Shown here: in pieces, positions 33,114 through 44,274 of the stretch
How positions within the stretch are numbered: the stretch's first letter is position 1
Layout: each line of letters starts with the position of its first letter
DNA from: Mantis religiosa
Lineage: Eukaryota > Arthropoda > Insecta > Mantodea > Mantidae
Direction of reading: 5' to 3'
DNA length: 64,000 nucleotides
Assembly (NCBI GenBank): GCA_030765055.1
Contig: CM060953.1
Location: 192,237,647-192,301,646 of the forward strand
Program-made: the position numbers and the translations under genes
The notes under the pieces: generated by a model
Databases searched by the model: none
What the model was told of the DNA's origin: nothing
What the model saw: the letters and a program-made list of their open reading frames with translations, nothing else

Positions 33114-33959
33114 ATATGTATTCTTTACCTACATTTTCAATATATTTTTATGCAATCCTGGAAATACATTCTGATTTAAAAAACTTTTCTGTTATACACA
33201 AGTTTTTAATAGACATGTCCTGAAATTTTCAAAGTAATATCTCTAGAAAAGCTACATTATGCCATAATTGGCTGATAAGTCCCGGGCCTCACATAGAGAT
33301 GGCGCCACTGGGACAGCATCATATAGTTTAACTCTAGACTAGCTTGTAACCATAGCTACAGGTCAATAGCTTAATCTCTTCTCGGGCTGCATCCAAATTC
33401 TGAAAGAGCATTTTTCGGCTGATATCACAGAGCTCTTCCGACATACCTTGACGTCCACTTCCTTCTTGTTTGATGGTACTTTCTTTGTACAAGTAGACGG
33501 AGTAGCAATGGGCTCCCCTTTGTCACCAGCTATAGCTAACATGGAATACTTGCCACAGCTCCACTTACACCATCTCATTTCTATAGATACGTGGACGACA
33601 CTTTTGTAATTTTGCCACATGGATCAGACACCTTACCTAGCTTTCTGGCGCATCTCAACAGCCTTCGACCTCAAATACAGTTTACCATGGAAGTGGAGAA
33701 GGATGGAACTCTTCCATTCCTGGATATTCTTGTTTCAAAAAACAGCAAAGGTACACTGGGGCATGATGTATATCGCAAGCCTACACACACCGATCTCTAT
33801 CTGAACGCTCATAGTTTCCATCATAAGTCTCAACGACTGGGAGTTCTCAATACACTGGCCCACAAAGCTTTGTCTATCTCTGATCCCAGACACTTCAAAC
33901 AGGAATTACGGCACCTGAGACTCACTTTCTGTTAAAACGGCTACTCCGAATATGACGGT

Positions 33960-34420
33960 GAAGCCTCGATCACCAGAGCTAATAAAGGGAAACCTGTAAT
34001 ATAGCAAGCGTCAGATAAGCCTACCGCTACAGCCTGCATCCCGTTTACCGGCAATCTATCCGGCAGAATCAGCAGCCTCGATCACCAGAGCTAGGAAAGG
34101 GAAACCTGTAATACAGCAAGCGTCAGATGAGTCTACCGCTACAGCCTGCATCCCCTTTACCAGCAATCTATGCGGCAGGATCAGCAGCCTCGATCACCAA
34201 AGCTAGGAAAGGGAAACCTGTAATACAGCAAGCGTCAGATGAGTCTACCGCTACAGCCTGCATCCCCTTTACCAGCAATCTATCTGGCAGAATCAACAGC
34301 CTCGATTACCAAAGCTAGGAAAGGGAAACCTGTAATACAGCAAGCGTCAGATAAGCCTACCGCTACAGCCTGCATCCCGTTTACCGGCAACCTATCCGGC
34401 AGAATCAGCAGAATTCTCGC
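33960..34420 (+). repeat. 112-bp tandem repeat (4 units) in the PLE linker
   Basis: GCCTCGATCAC or GCCTCGATTAC starts units at 33962, 34075, 34187 and 34299. Each encodes KGKPVIQQASD and CIPFTGNLSGRI (or close variants) in a shifting frame, because 112 is not a multiple of 3. It is a local expansion of coding sequence between the RT and endonuclease domains. Confidence 0.9.
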
Positions 34421-34627
34421 CAAATACAACATCAGGACCATCCACAAGCCACCTCCGAAGATTAAACATCTGTTGAGACCAGTGAAAGACAAGCTGGACT
34501 TCCAAGTTCCGGGAGTGTACCGCATTCCCTGTGAATGTATAACATCGTATATAGGACGAACCGGATGGGCCATCGCTACCAGAATAAACGAACATGAACG
34601 GAACATTCATTTAATGACGCCTGAGAA

Positions 34628-35142
34628 ATTAATTGTTCTTTCACACTGGCCGTGTGTAGGCTAAATTGTGGAAACGTAGAGTCAGACTGAAAAATTCAAT
34701 GCCATAGCCGAGATATGAACCACGGATCTTCTAGTCTCCGTCCAGCCGCTGTAAATCATTCAGCTACTATGGCCAACGTGCCAACATGACATTAAATTCT
34801 CCAACTGACTACGCTTTTTCAGTCTGACTCTACGTTTCCACAATTTAGCCTACACACGGCCAGTGTGAAAGAACAGTTAATTTCCATTAATTGGCCTAAT
34901 AGTGGTTAAGTATGAAGCGCGGGCCTTAAAGTACTTACACGTTGTAAGTCGCCATTGAGATATCTATCTCTTGAGATATTTATCTCAGGGAAAAGCACGA
35001 GTCAGTTGGAGAATTTAACGTCATGTTTGCAGTTGGCCATAGTAGCTCAATGGTTAGAGTGGCTGGGCCGAGACCAGAAAATCCGTGGTTCAAATCCCGG
35101 CTATGGCATTGAATTTTTCAGTCTGACTCTACGTTTGCGCAA
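34628..35142. mobile_element. SINE family C composite in the PLE, with 8-bp target duplication
   Basis: CCTGAGAA occurs at 34620-34627 and 35143-35150, and the PLE reading frame (PEK) resumes exactly. The insert carries one tRNA-like head reversed near 34670-34790 and one forward at 35030-35110 (TAGCTCAATGGTTAGAGTGG as A box, GTGGTTCAAATCCCG as B box). Flanking arms with CAGTCTGACTCTACGTTT face each other in inverted orientation. A third related fragment is at 63481-63730. The arrangement is a head-to-head SINE pair or a foldback element with tRNA-like ends. Confidence 0.8.
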
Positions 35143-35573
35143 CCTGAGAAGTCTGTACTGGTAGAACATTGTTTTGATAAGGACAATAGAGCCAACTTTC
35201 TGGAGACGACCATCTTGGCAAAATCTAACAGTTACTGGGAGCGGAGAGTTAAGGAGGTTTTGGCCATTTCCTCCGAGAGGAGCACGCTTAATCCTGATGC
35301 TGGATTTCAGTTCAGCTCCTCTTGGAAACCGGCCTTAAAATGGAAATCCGTCGGATTAAGAAGCGCAGATCAATACAGCTTGATCATCAAGTTAATTAGA
35401 TACGTTTCTTTGACTCAATTAATTTACTTTATTCACGCCATCTCTTGACCTGGCATTTAATTCACTAAAACAATATTTTGTACACTAGTGGGAATTTTGA
35501 TAATGTTTTGTCTTTGTTTATATTTGTGTTATATTGGGCGATTCATTTATGATTATAATATTTAATAAATATC

Positions 35574-35606
35574 CTGATGATGGGAGAGATACAAACTCCC
35601 ACAACG
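35574..35606 (+). ncRNA. Degenerate hammerhead-like motif at PLE 3' end
   Basis: CTGATGA (core CUGAUGA) followed by a 6-bp hairpin TGGGAG/CTCCCA and CAACG where GAAA would be expected. The position after the ORF matches the first two PLE copies. The lost GAAA suggests it is inactive. Confidence 0.35.
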
Positions 35607-35640
35607 TTGATTTCTAATCGTCTTTTCAGGTAGCTTGCTT

Positions 35641-36440
35641 CCCGAGAACAACTGAGCAGAAATTTCAAGGATTTTTACCCTTCCTTAATTAAAAACGTCA
35701 GAGCAACTTATAGGGAAATCAAAACTTTTAAAGCAGGTTCTGAGTTTATAACTTGCTTGTTCAAACACATACAGACTCTTCTCTCGTTATAATGTTGCAA
35801 TAGGACACGATATTTACAGTTATTTTCAAGAAAGGACGAACAAAATCCAAGTGAAGACACCGTACCTCCGAATTATCACAGTACATTCTGCGCTGGCAGA
35901 CGATTATATGCATGACATCATTTTTCATTGTTGGTCACTTGTGACGTCGACTGCTACATTGACGGAATTACATTTCCAAAGTCGTTTTCTTTTCTAGACG
36001 GAATTGTCCCCTCGTGGTTCGAACTCTAGAACAAAACCAACCGCTTTTTGTCCGAGTCTCTTTTGTTATGGCACCCCAGTGTGGCTTAGTCATTCATCCC
36101 AATGGGTTTCGTTACTCCAGATCATTGAAAATTTATTTGGCGTTTGGAACTGTCCTCCACTGTTGGAGTCACTACATACACAATCGCTACAATGAAAAAA
36201 TATAAAGAAGACAAATTTTGATTTAGTAATATGACTTTATCGACACATTCTTGTATCTGTAGCTTCGTAAGAGAATACAGTGCACCTAAAAGAGATGCAA
36301 AAAACGTTTAAGATCTGTTTTATATGTTATGACTTAAAATTCCCTTGTGTTTATATGGCCAAGAGATAAAAGTACATTATGCTACACTCACATGAATTTC
36401 TGTACTTAAGTAGAAGTATTCCTACCAAAACCAATTCATC
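35641..36440. other. No gene recognised
   Basis: AT-rich sequence with short frames near 36004 that overlap on one strand and lack family resemblance. Confidence 0.45.
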
Positions 36441-37270
36441 TATTACTTGTCTGACGAATGAGTACAGTTGTTATATGAGGTCGCTGCTTGGTTTAGAGAC
36501 ATCAGAGAAGACGGGAATATAGTACAGTACAGTCTAACCATCAAAACATCAGAACATCGTACGTAACACGACGTATATTGTATTACCTGTTTGACTAATG
36601 AGTACAGTTGTAATGAGAGGTCGCTGCTCGGTTTAGAGAGATCAGAGAAGACGGGAATATAGCACAGTACAGTCTGACCATCAAAACATCAGAACATCGT
36701 ACGTAACACGACGTATATTGTATTACCTGTCTGGCGAATGTGTACAGTTGTTATGGGAGGTCGCTACTCTGTTTAGAGAGATCAGAGAAGACGGGAATAT
36801 AATACAGTACAGTCTGACCATCAAAACATCAGAACATCGTACGTAACACGACGTATATTGTATTACCTGTCTGGCGAATGTGTACAGTTGTTATGGGAGG
36901 TCGCTGCTCGGTTTAGAGAGATCAGAGAAAACGGGAATATAGTACAGTACAGTCTGACAATGAAAACATCAGAACATCGTGCGTAACACGACGTATATTG
37001 TATTACCTGTCTTACGAATGAGTACAGTTGTAATGGGAGGTCGCTGCTCGATTTAGAGAGATCAGAGAAGACGGGAATATAGTACAGTACAGTCTGATTT
37101 TCAAAACATCAGATCATCGTATGTAACACGACGTATATTGTATTACCTGTCTGACGAATGATTACAGTTCTAATGGGAGGTCGCTGCTCGGTTTAGAGAG
37201 ATCAGAGAAGACGGGAATATAGTACAGTATGACCATCAAAACATCAGAACATCGTACGTAACACGACATA
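36441..37270 (+). repeat. 140-bp satellite, block 1 (6 units)
   Basis: Units start with AC(C/T)TGT at 36445, 36585, 36725, 36865, 37005 and 37145, a period of exactly 140. They contain GGGAGGTCGCTGCTCGG, AGAAGACGGGAATATAGTAC and CGTAACACGACGTATATTG. The origin is unknown. The same family occurs reversed at 45120-45680. Confidence 0.95.
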
Positions 37271-37570
37271 TATTTGTTCTTGCTGAATCGATATCCTATG
37301 TCTTAGGTATTCTCCAGAATGTGTCATTCTACCTTCAAAAGAGACCTTTTCTTTAATAACGTTCATAAGTTTACGTACTGTAAGAATTTCTTTTCTTTGT
37401 TTGCAAAACTCGAGTAAAGTTCTGTATACAACACAAACTGACTGAGTTTGAACTTTCTGGACGTGGACGATGTTGAAAGTTTTTCTTCCGTACACTTTGA
37501 ATTTTTAGTATTATGTACAGTTCGTTACTGTAGCATTATTTAACGTAGTAATTGTACTTTACGTTTGTTG
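37271..37570. other. Short unique stretch between two satellites
   Basis: A minus-strand frame of 83 codons here includes CKQRKEILTVRKLMNVIKEK, faintly like the helix-turn-helix part of the YLDETW transposases. Support is weak and no catalytic motif follows. Confidence 0.25.
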
Positions 37571-38632
37571 TTACACGGTAACCCTAAGCTCTATGTAACC
37601 TGTACTCTTTTGACTATTTCGTTACATTCATCATCCGTTATGACCTCACGTAGGAGGTTTTCCCTTATCGTTAAATATGAATGTCTGGTAGCTCTAAGCT
37701 CTATGTACCCTGTACTTATTTGAACATCATTTCATTGATCGTCCGATATGACTTAACGTTGGAGGTTTTCTCTTATCCTGAAAGATGAATATCTAGTAGC
37801 TCTAAGCTCTATGTACCCTGTACTTATTTGAACATCATTTCATTGATCGTCCGATATGACTTAACGTTGGAGGTTTTCTCTTATCCTGAAAGATGAATGT
37901 CTGGTAACTCTTAGCTCTATATACCTGTACTCATTTGAACATCATTTCATACATCGTCCGACATGACTTAACGTTGGAGGTTTTCTCTTATCCTGAAAGA
38001 TGAATGTCTGGTAACTCTAAACTCTGTGTACGCTGGACTCATTTGAACATCATTTCATTCATCGTCCGATATGACTTAAGGTTGGAGGTTTTCTCTTATC
38101 CTGAAAGATGAATGTCTGGTAACTCTAAGCTCTATGTACCCTGTACACATTTGAACATCATTTTATTCATCGTCCGATATGACTTAAGGTTGGAGGTTTT
38201 CTCTTATCCTGAAAGATGAATGTCTGGTAACTCTAAACTCTATGTACCCTGTACTCATTTGAACATCATTTCATTCATCGTCCGATATGACTTAAGGTTG
38301 GAGGTTTTCTCTTATCCTGAAAGATGAATGTCTGGTAACTCTAAGCTCTATGTACCCTGTACACATTTGAACATCATTTTATTCATCGTCCGATATGACT
38401 TAACGTTGGAGGTTTTCCCTTATCCTGAAAGATGAATGTCTGGTAACTCTAAGCTCTATGTACCCTGTACTCATTTGAACATCATTTTATTCATCGTCCG
38501 ATATGACTTAACGTTGGAGGTTTTCCCTTATCCTGAAAGATGAATGTCTGGTAGCTCTATGCTCTGTGGTCCCTGTACTCATTTGAACAGCGTTTGCTTT
38601 ATCATCCTATATGACTTAACGTTGGAAGTTTG
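37571..38632 (+). repeat. 108-bp satellite, block 3 (about 10 units)
   Basis: Same monomer and orientation as blocks 2 and 5. The CGTCCGATATGAC motif recurs every 108 bp from 37740. Units near 38100-38400 alternate between GTACACATTT and GTACTCATTT variants, hinting at a two-unit higher-order period. Confidence 0.95.
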
Positions 38633-39099
38633 AAGGCCTGTCCTTTTTATTTTCAGTATTTTGGGAAAGAGAGAACCTAAATTAACGTATACAGAGCACC
38701 TTAAAAGGTGTAGAAGGCTTTGAGGAAACGCTGAACGCGGATACAGTAAGCCCGAAATACAAGTTAGCAAATTCTTTCATCATCCATTTTCCCGTATACA
38801 CAAGTGCTTTGCTGATCGTTTTCCAATATGCAGGCGAGGCACTGAATATATGAGGTTTTTTAATACTACCTGAATTAAAGAGCAAAAGCAGACCAGATAA
38901 GAGAATGCTGAATTGAAAATGAGTTAGTGCCCAGTCTTGCGTGAAGTGCATACGGTGCGCATGTTAATTCTTTTCCCACTCTTTGAAGCGTTCTTTGTTA
39001 ATTTTGGAGCTAAACCGTAAATTTCTGCTCCATTTCAGTTTCATTAGTAAAATAAACCACAAAAGCCATTCATATGATCCTTTTAAGAATAAGGGAACA
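38633..39099. other. No gene recognised
   Basis: AT-rich sequence between the satellite and alpha copy 3. No supportable feature. Confidence 0.4.
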
Positions 39100-39689
39100 A
39101 GTTGGTAGTACAGAAAACAGCGGGTATACTGTAGTGACGTTTTAGAAAAGGAAGCTAAGATTGGAAATAGGCTTAGTTTTCATAAATCTGCTCGCTAGGG
39201 GACGATAGTGTATTGTTTTGCTATAACGAAGAAGTTAGCTATCTGAGACAGCTGACTGTGTAATACGATTGTGTTTTTTTAGTCTAAGTGACAAATCGAG
39301 CTTCTTTTGCGGAAACGAGGTGTGTCGTTGCTGCATTTATGGCATTTTCTTATTTTTTAAGTGAATATGCATTGAAATTTGTCTAGGAACTTATTCAATA
39401 AGAAAATACATCCATAATCGTCCTTGTTATGATACTTAATCAGTGCTGCCAACGGTCAAAAATAAATACCACTACTACAGCGGGTGAAGCGTTTAATGTA
39501 ATGCAAGGAATGATACCACAAATTCTATGTAGGCTCCGTAGGAAATAAGCAATTCATATGTGGAAAATATGTGTGAGATATATAAAGAAATGAATATACA
39601 AGTGTAGAAATGTGTTATTCTGTTCTCATGATAGCATTTTGTACTGAAATTGAATGTTCCATTCCGATTAGTCCACTATGCCAATCCTA
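39100..39689 (-). repeat. Repeat family alpha, copy 3 (reverse), part 1
   Basis: The reverse complement aligns with alpha copies 1 and 2: for example AATCAGTGCTGCCAAC and the region around GAATGTTCC. The segment near 39235 gives the empty site for the 7081-11111 element. The copy is interrupted at TA 39688-39689 by a mariner and continues at 44165 with ATTCATCCTCCAAATG. Confidence 0.75.
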
Positions 39690-39843
39690 CGATGGTGGTC
39701 TGAAAATTTTCAGAACTGAACATAAGAATGGCAGCACTCGTAAATAAGTGCATTTGGTTGCTCATCTGTTGACAGTTACTCATCAAAGTTTCATACATTT
39801 TGGACGTTCAGTTGTTATGTGTCAGTGGTTTGAGTGAGTTGAT

Positions 39844-40790
39844 ATGAGTGTTTTTATGAAAATTGACAACTTCGAGTATCTAGCTGTCATTAAATATTTG
39901 TTTTTGAAAGTCTATACACCTACAAATATCCAAGATTAGTTGGATTCTGTGTATGGGGACACTGCAACAGTGAAATTTTGGGCAGCTGAATTAAAAGTGG
40001 CCGTAAGAGCTTGGGAGACAATGAACGTTCGGGACGTACAAAAACTGCAACTACCGAAAAAACATCGCCCAAGTTCACCAAATGATGCTAGAGGACCGCC
40101 GAATTAAAGTGAGAGAGATAGCAGAGGCTATGAACATGTCAAAAGAACGTGTATGTCACACATATTAAATCAACATTTAGACATGAGAAAGCTGTCCGCG
40201 CTTAGCGTGCCGCGTTTGCTCACATTAGACCAAAAACGTGTTCGAATGAACATTTCCAATGCTCTGTTGGCGCAGTTTAGGCGCAATAAACCTGAGTTTT
40301 GGCGCCGATTAATTACTGTAGATGAAACTTGGATACACCATTATACGCCCGGAATAAAAATACAGTCTAAACAATTGACTGCAAAGGGGGAACCAGCTCC
40401 AAAAAGAACACTGTGTTTTTCGGCTGCGAAAGTGATGCAGAATGTTTTTTGGGATAGTCATAATTTATTTTAAGAGTTTACCATCAAAAAGGTAGGAAAA
40501 TACTACGCATCAGTACTTGACAAGCTGAAAGCAGAACTTAAACGGCCACATTTACAGAAAAAGAAAACCCTGTTTCACCAAGAAAACTCACCGTCCCACA
40601 CCTCAGCGGTTGCAGTGGCGAAAAACGGCAAATTACTGTTTGAAATGCGTGACTCACCAGATCCAGCCCCAAGCGAACTTTTTTTGTTCCCTTATCTGAA
40701 AATTGCGCTCGAGGACAGAGATTTGCGTCAAATGTAGAGACAATCACTTTCGTGAACAATTATTTTGCAGAGAAAAACGCCGAGTACTAT
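39844..40790 (+). pseudogene. Mariner transposase with both later catalytic Asp changed to Glu
   Basis: Starts at ATG 39844: MSVFMKIDNFEYLAVIKYLF. After several frameshifts come VPRLLTLDQKRVRMNISNAL, LITVDETWIHHYTP (first Asp), then HQENSPSHTSAV (normally HQDN) and DPAPSELFLFPYLK (normally SD), so the second and third acidic residues are Glu. FVNNYFAEKNAEYY leads into the C-terminal end that has been amplified. There are stops near 39940 and 40470. Mariner transposases cut and paste at TA sites; this one is inactive. Confidence 0.85.
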
Positions 40791-43700
40791 TAGGACGGGT
40801 TACAGAGATGGGAACATCGCTGGGAGAAGTGTGTAGAGTTACAAGGAGACTATGTTGAAAAACGCCGAGTACTATTTGGACGGGTTACAGAGATGGGAGC
40901 ATCACTGGGAGAAGTGTGTAGAGTTACAAGGAGACTATGTTGAAAAACGCCGAGTATTATTTGGACGGGTTACAGAGATGGGAACATCGCTATGAGAAGT
41001 GTGTAGAGTTACAAGGAGACTATGTTGAAAAACGCCGAGTACTATTTGGACGGGTTACAGAGATGGGAGCATCACTGGGAGAAGTGTGTAGAGTTACAAG
41101 GAGACTATGTTGAAAAACGCCGAGTACTATTTGGACGTGTTACAGAGATGGGAACATCGCTATGAGAAGTGTGTAGACTTACAAGGAGACTATGTTGAAA
41201 AACGCCGAGTACTACTTGGACGGGTTACAGAGATGGGAGCATCGCTGGGAGACGTATGTGGAGTTACAAGGAGAGTATGTCGAAACACGCCGAGTACTAT
41301 TTGGACAGGTTACAGAGATGGGAACGTCGCTGGGAGAAGTGTGTAGAGTTACAAGGAGACTATGTTGAAAAACGCCGAGTAATATTTGGACGGGTTACAG
41401 AGATGAGAGCATCGCTGGGAGAAGCGTGTAGAGTTACAAGGAGACTATGTTGAAAAACGCTGAGTACTATTTGGACAGGTTACAGAGATGGGAGCATTTC
41501 TGGGAGAAGTGTGTAGAGTTACAAGGAGACTATGCTGAAACACGCCGAGTACTATTTGGACAGGTTACAGAGATGAGAGCATCGCTAGGAGAAGTGTGTA
41601 GAATTACAAGGACACTATGTTGAAACACGCCGAGTACTATTTGGACGGGTTACAGAGATGGGAGCATCGCTAGGAGAAGTGTGTAGAGTTACAAGGAGAC
41701 TATGTTTAAAAACGTCGAGTACTATTTGGACGGGTTACAGAGATGAGAATATCGCGGGGAGAAAGTTGTAGAGTTACAAGGAGACTATGTTGAAAAACGT
41801 CGAGTACTATTTGGACGTGTTAGAGAGATGGGAACATCGCTAGGGGAAGTGTGTAGAGTTACAAGGAGACTATGTTGAAAAACGTCGAGTACTATTTGGA
41901 CGGGTTACAGAGATGAGAACATCGCTGGGAGAAAGTTGTAGAGTTACAAGGAGACTATGTTGAAAAACGTCGAGTACTATTTGGACGTGTTACAGAGATG
42001 GGAGCATCGCTGGGAGAAGTGTGTAGAGGTACAAGGACAGTGTGTTGAAAAACGCCGAGTACTATTTGGACGGGTTATAGAGATAAGAACGTCGCTGGGA
42101 GAAGTGTGTAGAGTTACAAGGAGACTATGTTGAAAAACTCCGAGTACTATTTGGACGGGTTACAGAGATGGGAACATCGCTGGGAGAAAGTTGTAGAGTT
42201 ACAAGGAGACTATGTTGAAAAACGTCGAGTACTATTTGGACGGGTTACAGAGATGAGAACATCGCTGGGAGAAAGTTGTAGAGTTACAAGGAGACTATGT
42301 TGAAAAACGCCGAGTACTATTTGGACGGGCTACAGAGATGGGAACATCGCTGAGAGAAAGTTGTAGAGTTACAAGGAGACTATGTTGAAAAACGCCGAGT
42401 ACTATTTGGACGGGTTACAGAGATGAGAACATCGCTGGGAGAAAGTTGTAGAGTTACAAGAAGACTATGTTGAAAAACGCCGAGTACTATTTGGACGGGT
42501 TACAGAGATGGGAACATGGCTGGGTGAAAGTTGTAGAGTTACAAGGAGACTATGTTGAAAAACGCCGAGTACTATTTGGACGGGCTACAGAGATGAGAAC
42601 ATCGCTGGGAGAAAGTTGTAGAGTTACAAGGAGACTATGTTGAAAAACGCCGAGTACTATTTGGACGTGTTACAGAGATGGGAACATCGCTATGAGAAGT
42701 GTGTAGAGTTACAAGGAGACTATGTTGAAAAACGCCGAGTACTACTTGGACGGGTTACAGAGATGGGAGCATCGCTGGGAGACGTATGTGGAGTTACAAG
42801 GAGACTATGTTGAAACACGCCGAGTACTATTTGGACAGGTTACAGAGATGGGAACATCGCTGGGAGAAGTGTGTAGAGTTACAAGGAGACTATGTTGAAA
42901 AAGGCCGAGTACTATTTGGACAGGTTACAGAGATGGGAGCATCGCTGGGAGAAGTGTGTAGAGTTACAAGGAGACTATGTTGAAAAACGCCGAGTACTAT
43001 TTGGACTGGTTACAGAGATGGGAACATCGCTGGGAGAAGTGTGTAGAGTTACAAGGAGACTATGTTGAAAAACGCCGAGTACTATTTGGACGGGTTACAG
43101 AGATGGGAGCATCGCTGGGAGAAATGTGTAGAGTTACAAGGAGACTATGTTGAAAAACGCCGAGTACTATTTGGACGGGTTACAGAGATGAGAACATCGC
43201 TGGGAGAAATGTGTAGACTTACAAGGAGACTATGTTGAAAAACGCCGAGTACTATTTGGACGTGTTACAGAGATGGGAACATCGCTATGAGAAGTGTGTA
43301 GAGTTACAAGGAGACTATGTTAAGAAACGTCGAGTACTATTTGGACGTGTTACAGAGATGAGAACATCGCTGGGAGAAGTGTGTAGACTTACAAGGAGAC
43401 TATGTTGAAAAACGTCGAGTACTATTTGGACGGGTTACAGAGATGAGAACATCGCTGGGAGAAAGTTGTAGAGTTACAAGGAGACTATGTTGAAAAACGT
43501 CGAGTACTATTTGGACGGGTTACAGAGATGAGAACATCGCTGGGAGAAAGTTGTAGAGTTACAAGGAGACTATGTTGAAAAACGTCGAGTACTATTTGGA
43601 CGTGTTACAGAGATGAGAACATCGCTGGGAGAAGTGTGTAGAGGTACAAGGACACTGTGCTGATAAACGTCGAGTACTATTTGGACGGGTTACAGAGATG

Positions 43701-44090
43701 AGAACATCGCTGGGAGAAAGTTGTAGAGTTACAAGGAGACTATGTTGAGAAACGTCGAGTACTATTTGGACGGGTTACAGAGATAAGAGCGTCGCTGGGA
43801 GAAGTGTGTAGAGTTACAAGGAGACTATGTTGAAAAACGCCGAGTACTATTTGGACGTGTCACAGAGATAAGAGCGTCGCTGGGAGAAGTGTGTAGAGTT
43901 ACAAGGAGACTATGTTGAAAAACGCCGAGTACTATTTGGACGTGTCACAGAGATAAGAGCGTCGGCGGGAGAAGTGTGTAGGGTTACAAGGAGACTATGT
44001 TGAAAAATGCCGAGTACTATTTGGACGGGTTTCAGAGATGAGAACATCGCTGGGAGAAGTGTGTAGAGTTACAAGGAGACTATGTTGAAA
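40771..44090 (+). repeat. 85-bp tandem array (about 39 units) of the mariner C-terminal coding end
   Basis: CGCCGAGTAC recurs at 40778, 40863, 40948, 41033 and onwards with an 85-bp period. Each unit encodes AEYYLDGLQRWEHRWEKCVE and LQGDYVEK in one frame, the conserved mariner C-terminus (compare RWEKCV-GDY in related elements). The array ends with TATGTTGAAAAATAATAAAG, where the original stop codon and 3' end resume. Two unit types differ at GAAGTGTGTAG versus GAAAGTTGTAG and cluster, showing local homogenisation. As 85 leaves remainder 1 when divided by 3, the frame rotates. Confidence 0.95.
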
Positions 44091-44164
44091 AATAATAAAG
44101 AGAAATATTTCTAATAAAATGTCTTGTATCTTTATTAGGTTGGAAACTTCTCTGACCACCCTCG

Positions 44165-44230
44165 TATTCATCCTCCAAATGCGGGCGATAACAATTAGTT
44201 TCTTTGGGAATTAAAATGAAAACGTGAGTG

Positions 44231-44272
<42 letters not shown>
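44165..44272 (-). repeat. Alpha copy 3, part 2, ending in an (AT)n microsatellite
   Basis: ATTCATCCTCCAAATGCGGG and ATTAGTTTC match the reverse complement of alpha copy 1 near 110-150. From 44230 the sequence is about 42 bp of alternating AT; copy 1 has TATATAC at the corresponding place, so the microsatellite grew from alpha sequence. Confidence 0.8.

Positions 44273-44274
<2 letters not shown>

Larger units (their letters stand above)
33420..35640 (+). pseudogene. Penelope-like element: reverse transcriptase and GIY-YIG, broken
   Basis: Order: FFVQVDGVAMGSPLSPAIAN (RT motif) near 33480; then after a frameshift RYVDDTFVILPHG (catalytic YVDD) near 33590, VEKDGTLPFLDILVSK and YRKPTHTDLYLNAHS; a linker expanded by a 112-bp tandem repeat; then KHLLRPVKDKLDFQ, VPGVYRIPCECITSYIGRTG (GIY-YIG) and NEHERNI to 34620. 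A SINE composite interrupts here. The frame resumes at 35143 with PEKSVLVEHCFDKDNRANF and DAGFQFSSSWKPALK. CTGATGA (35574-35580) and a hairpin follow. It would copy and insert itself; this copy is dead. Confidence 0.85.
39690..44164 (+). mobile_element. Mariner element expanded to 4.5 kb by an internal 85-bp array
   Basis: TA at 39688-39689 and 44165-44166 flanks inverted ends CGATGGTGGTCTGAAA and CGAGGGTGGTCAGAGA (right end reverse-complemented). Alpha copy 3 continues on both sides, so both boundaries are firm. Without the surplus array units the element would be about 1.25 kb, the normal mariner length. Confidence 0.9.

Noticed and set aside
36004..36205. Two overlapping 63-codon ORFs
   Set aside because: Overlapping frames of chance length without conserved motifs.
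37244..37495. 83-codon minus-strand ORF as a transposase N-terminus
   Set aside because: Only a faint helix-turn-helix resemblance and an overlap with the edge of the 140-bp satellite; not enough to call.
41107..42983. Short ORFs reading ...DRLQRWEHRWEKCVELQ
   Set aside because: They are consecutive units of the 85-bp mariner array whose frame rotates; not a repeat protein.
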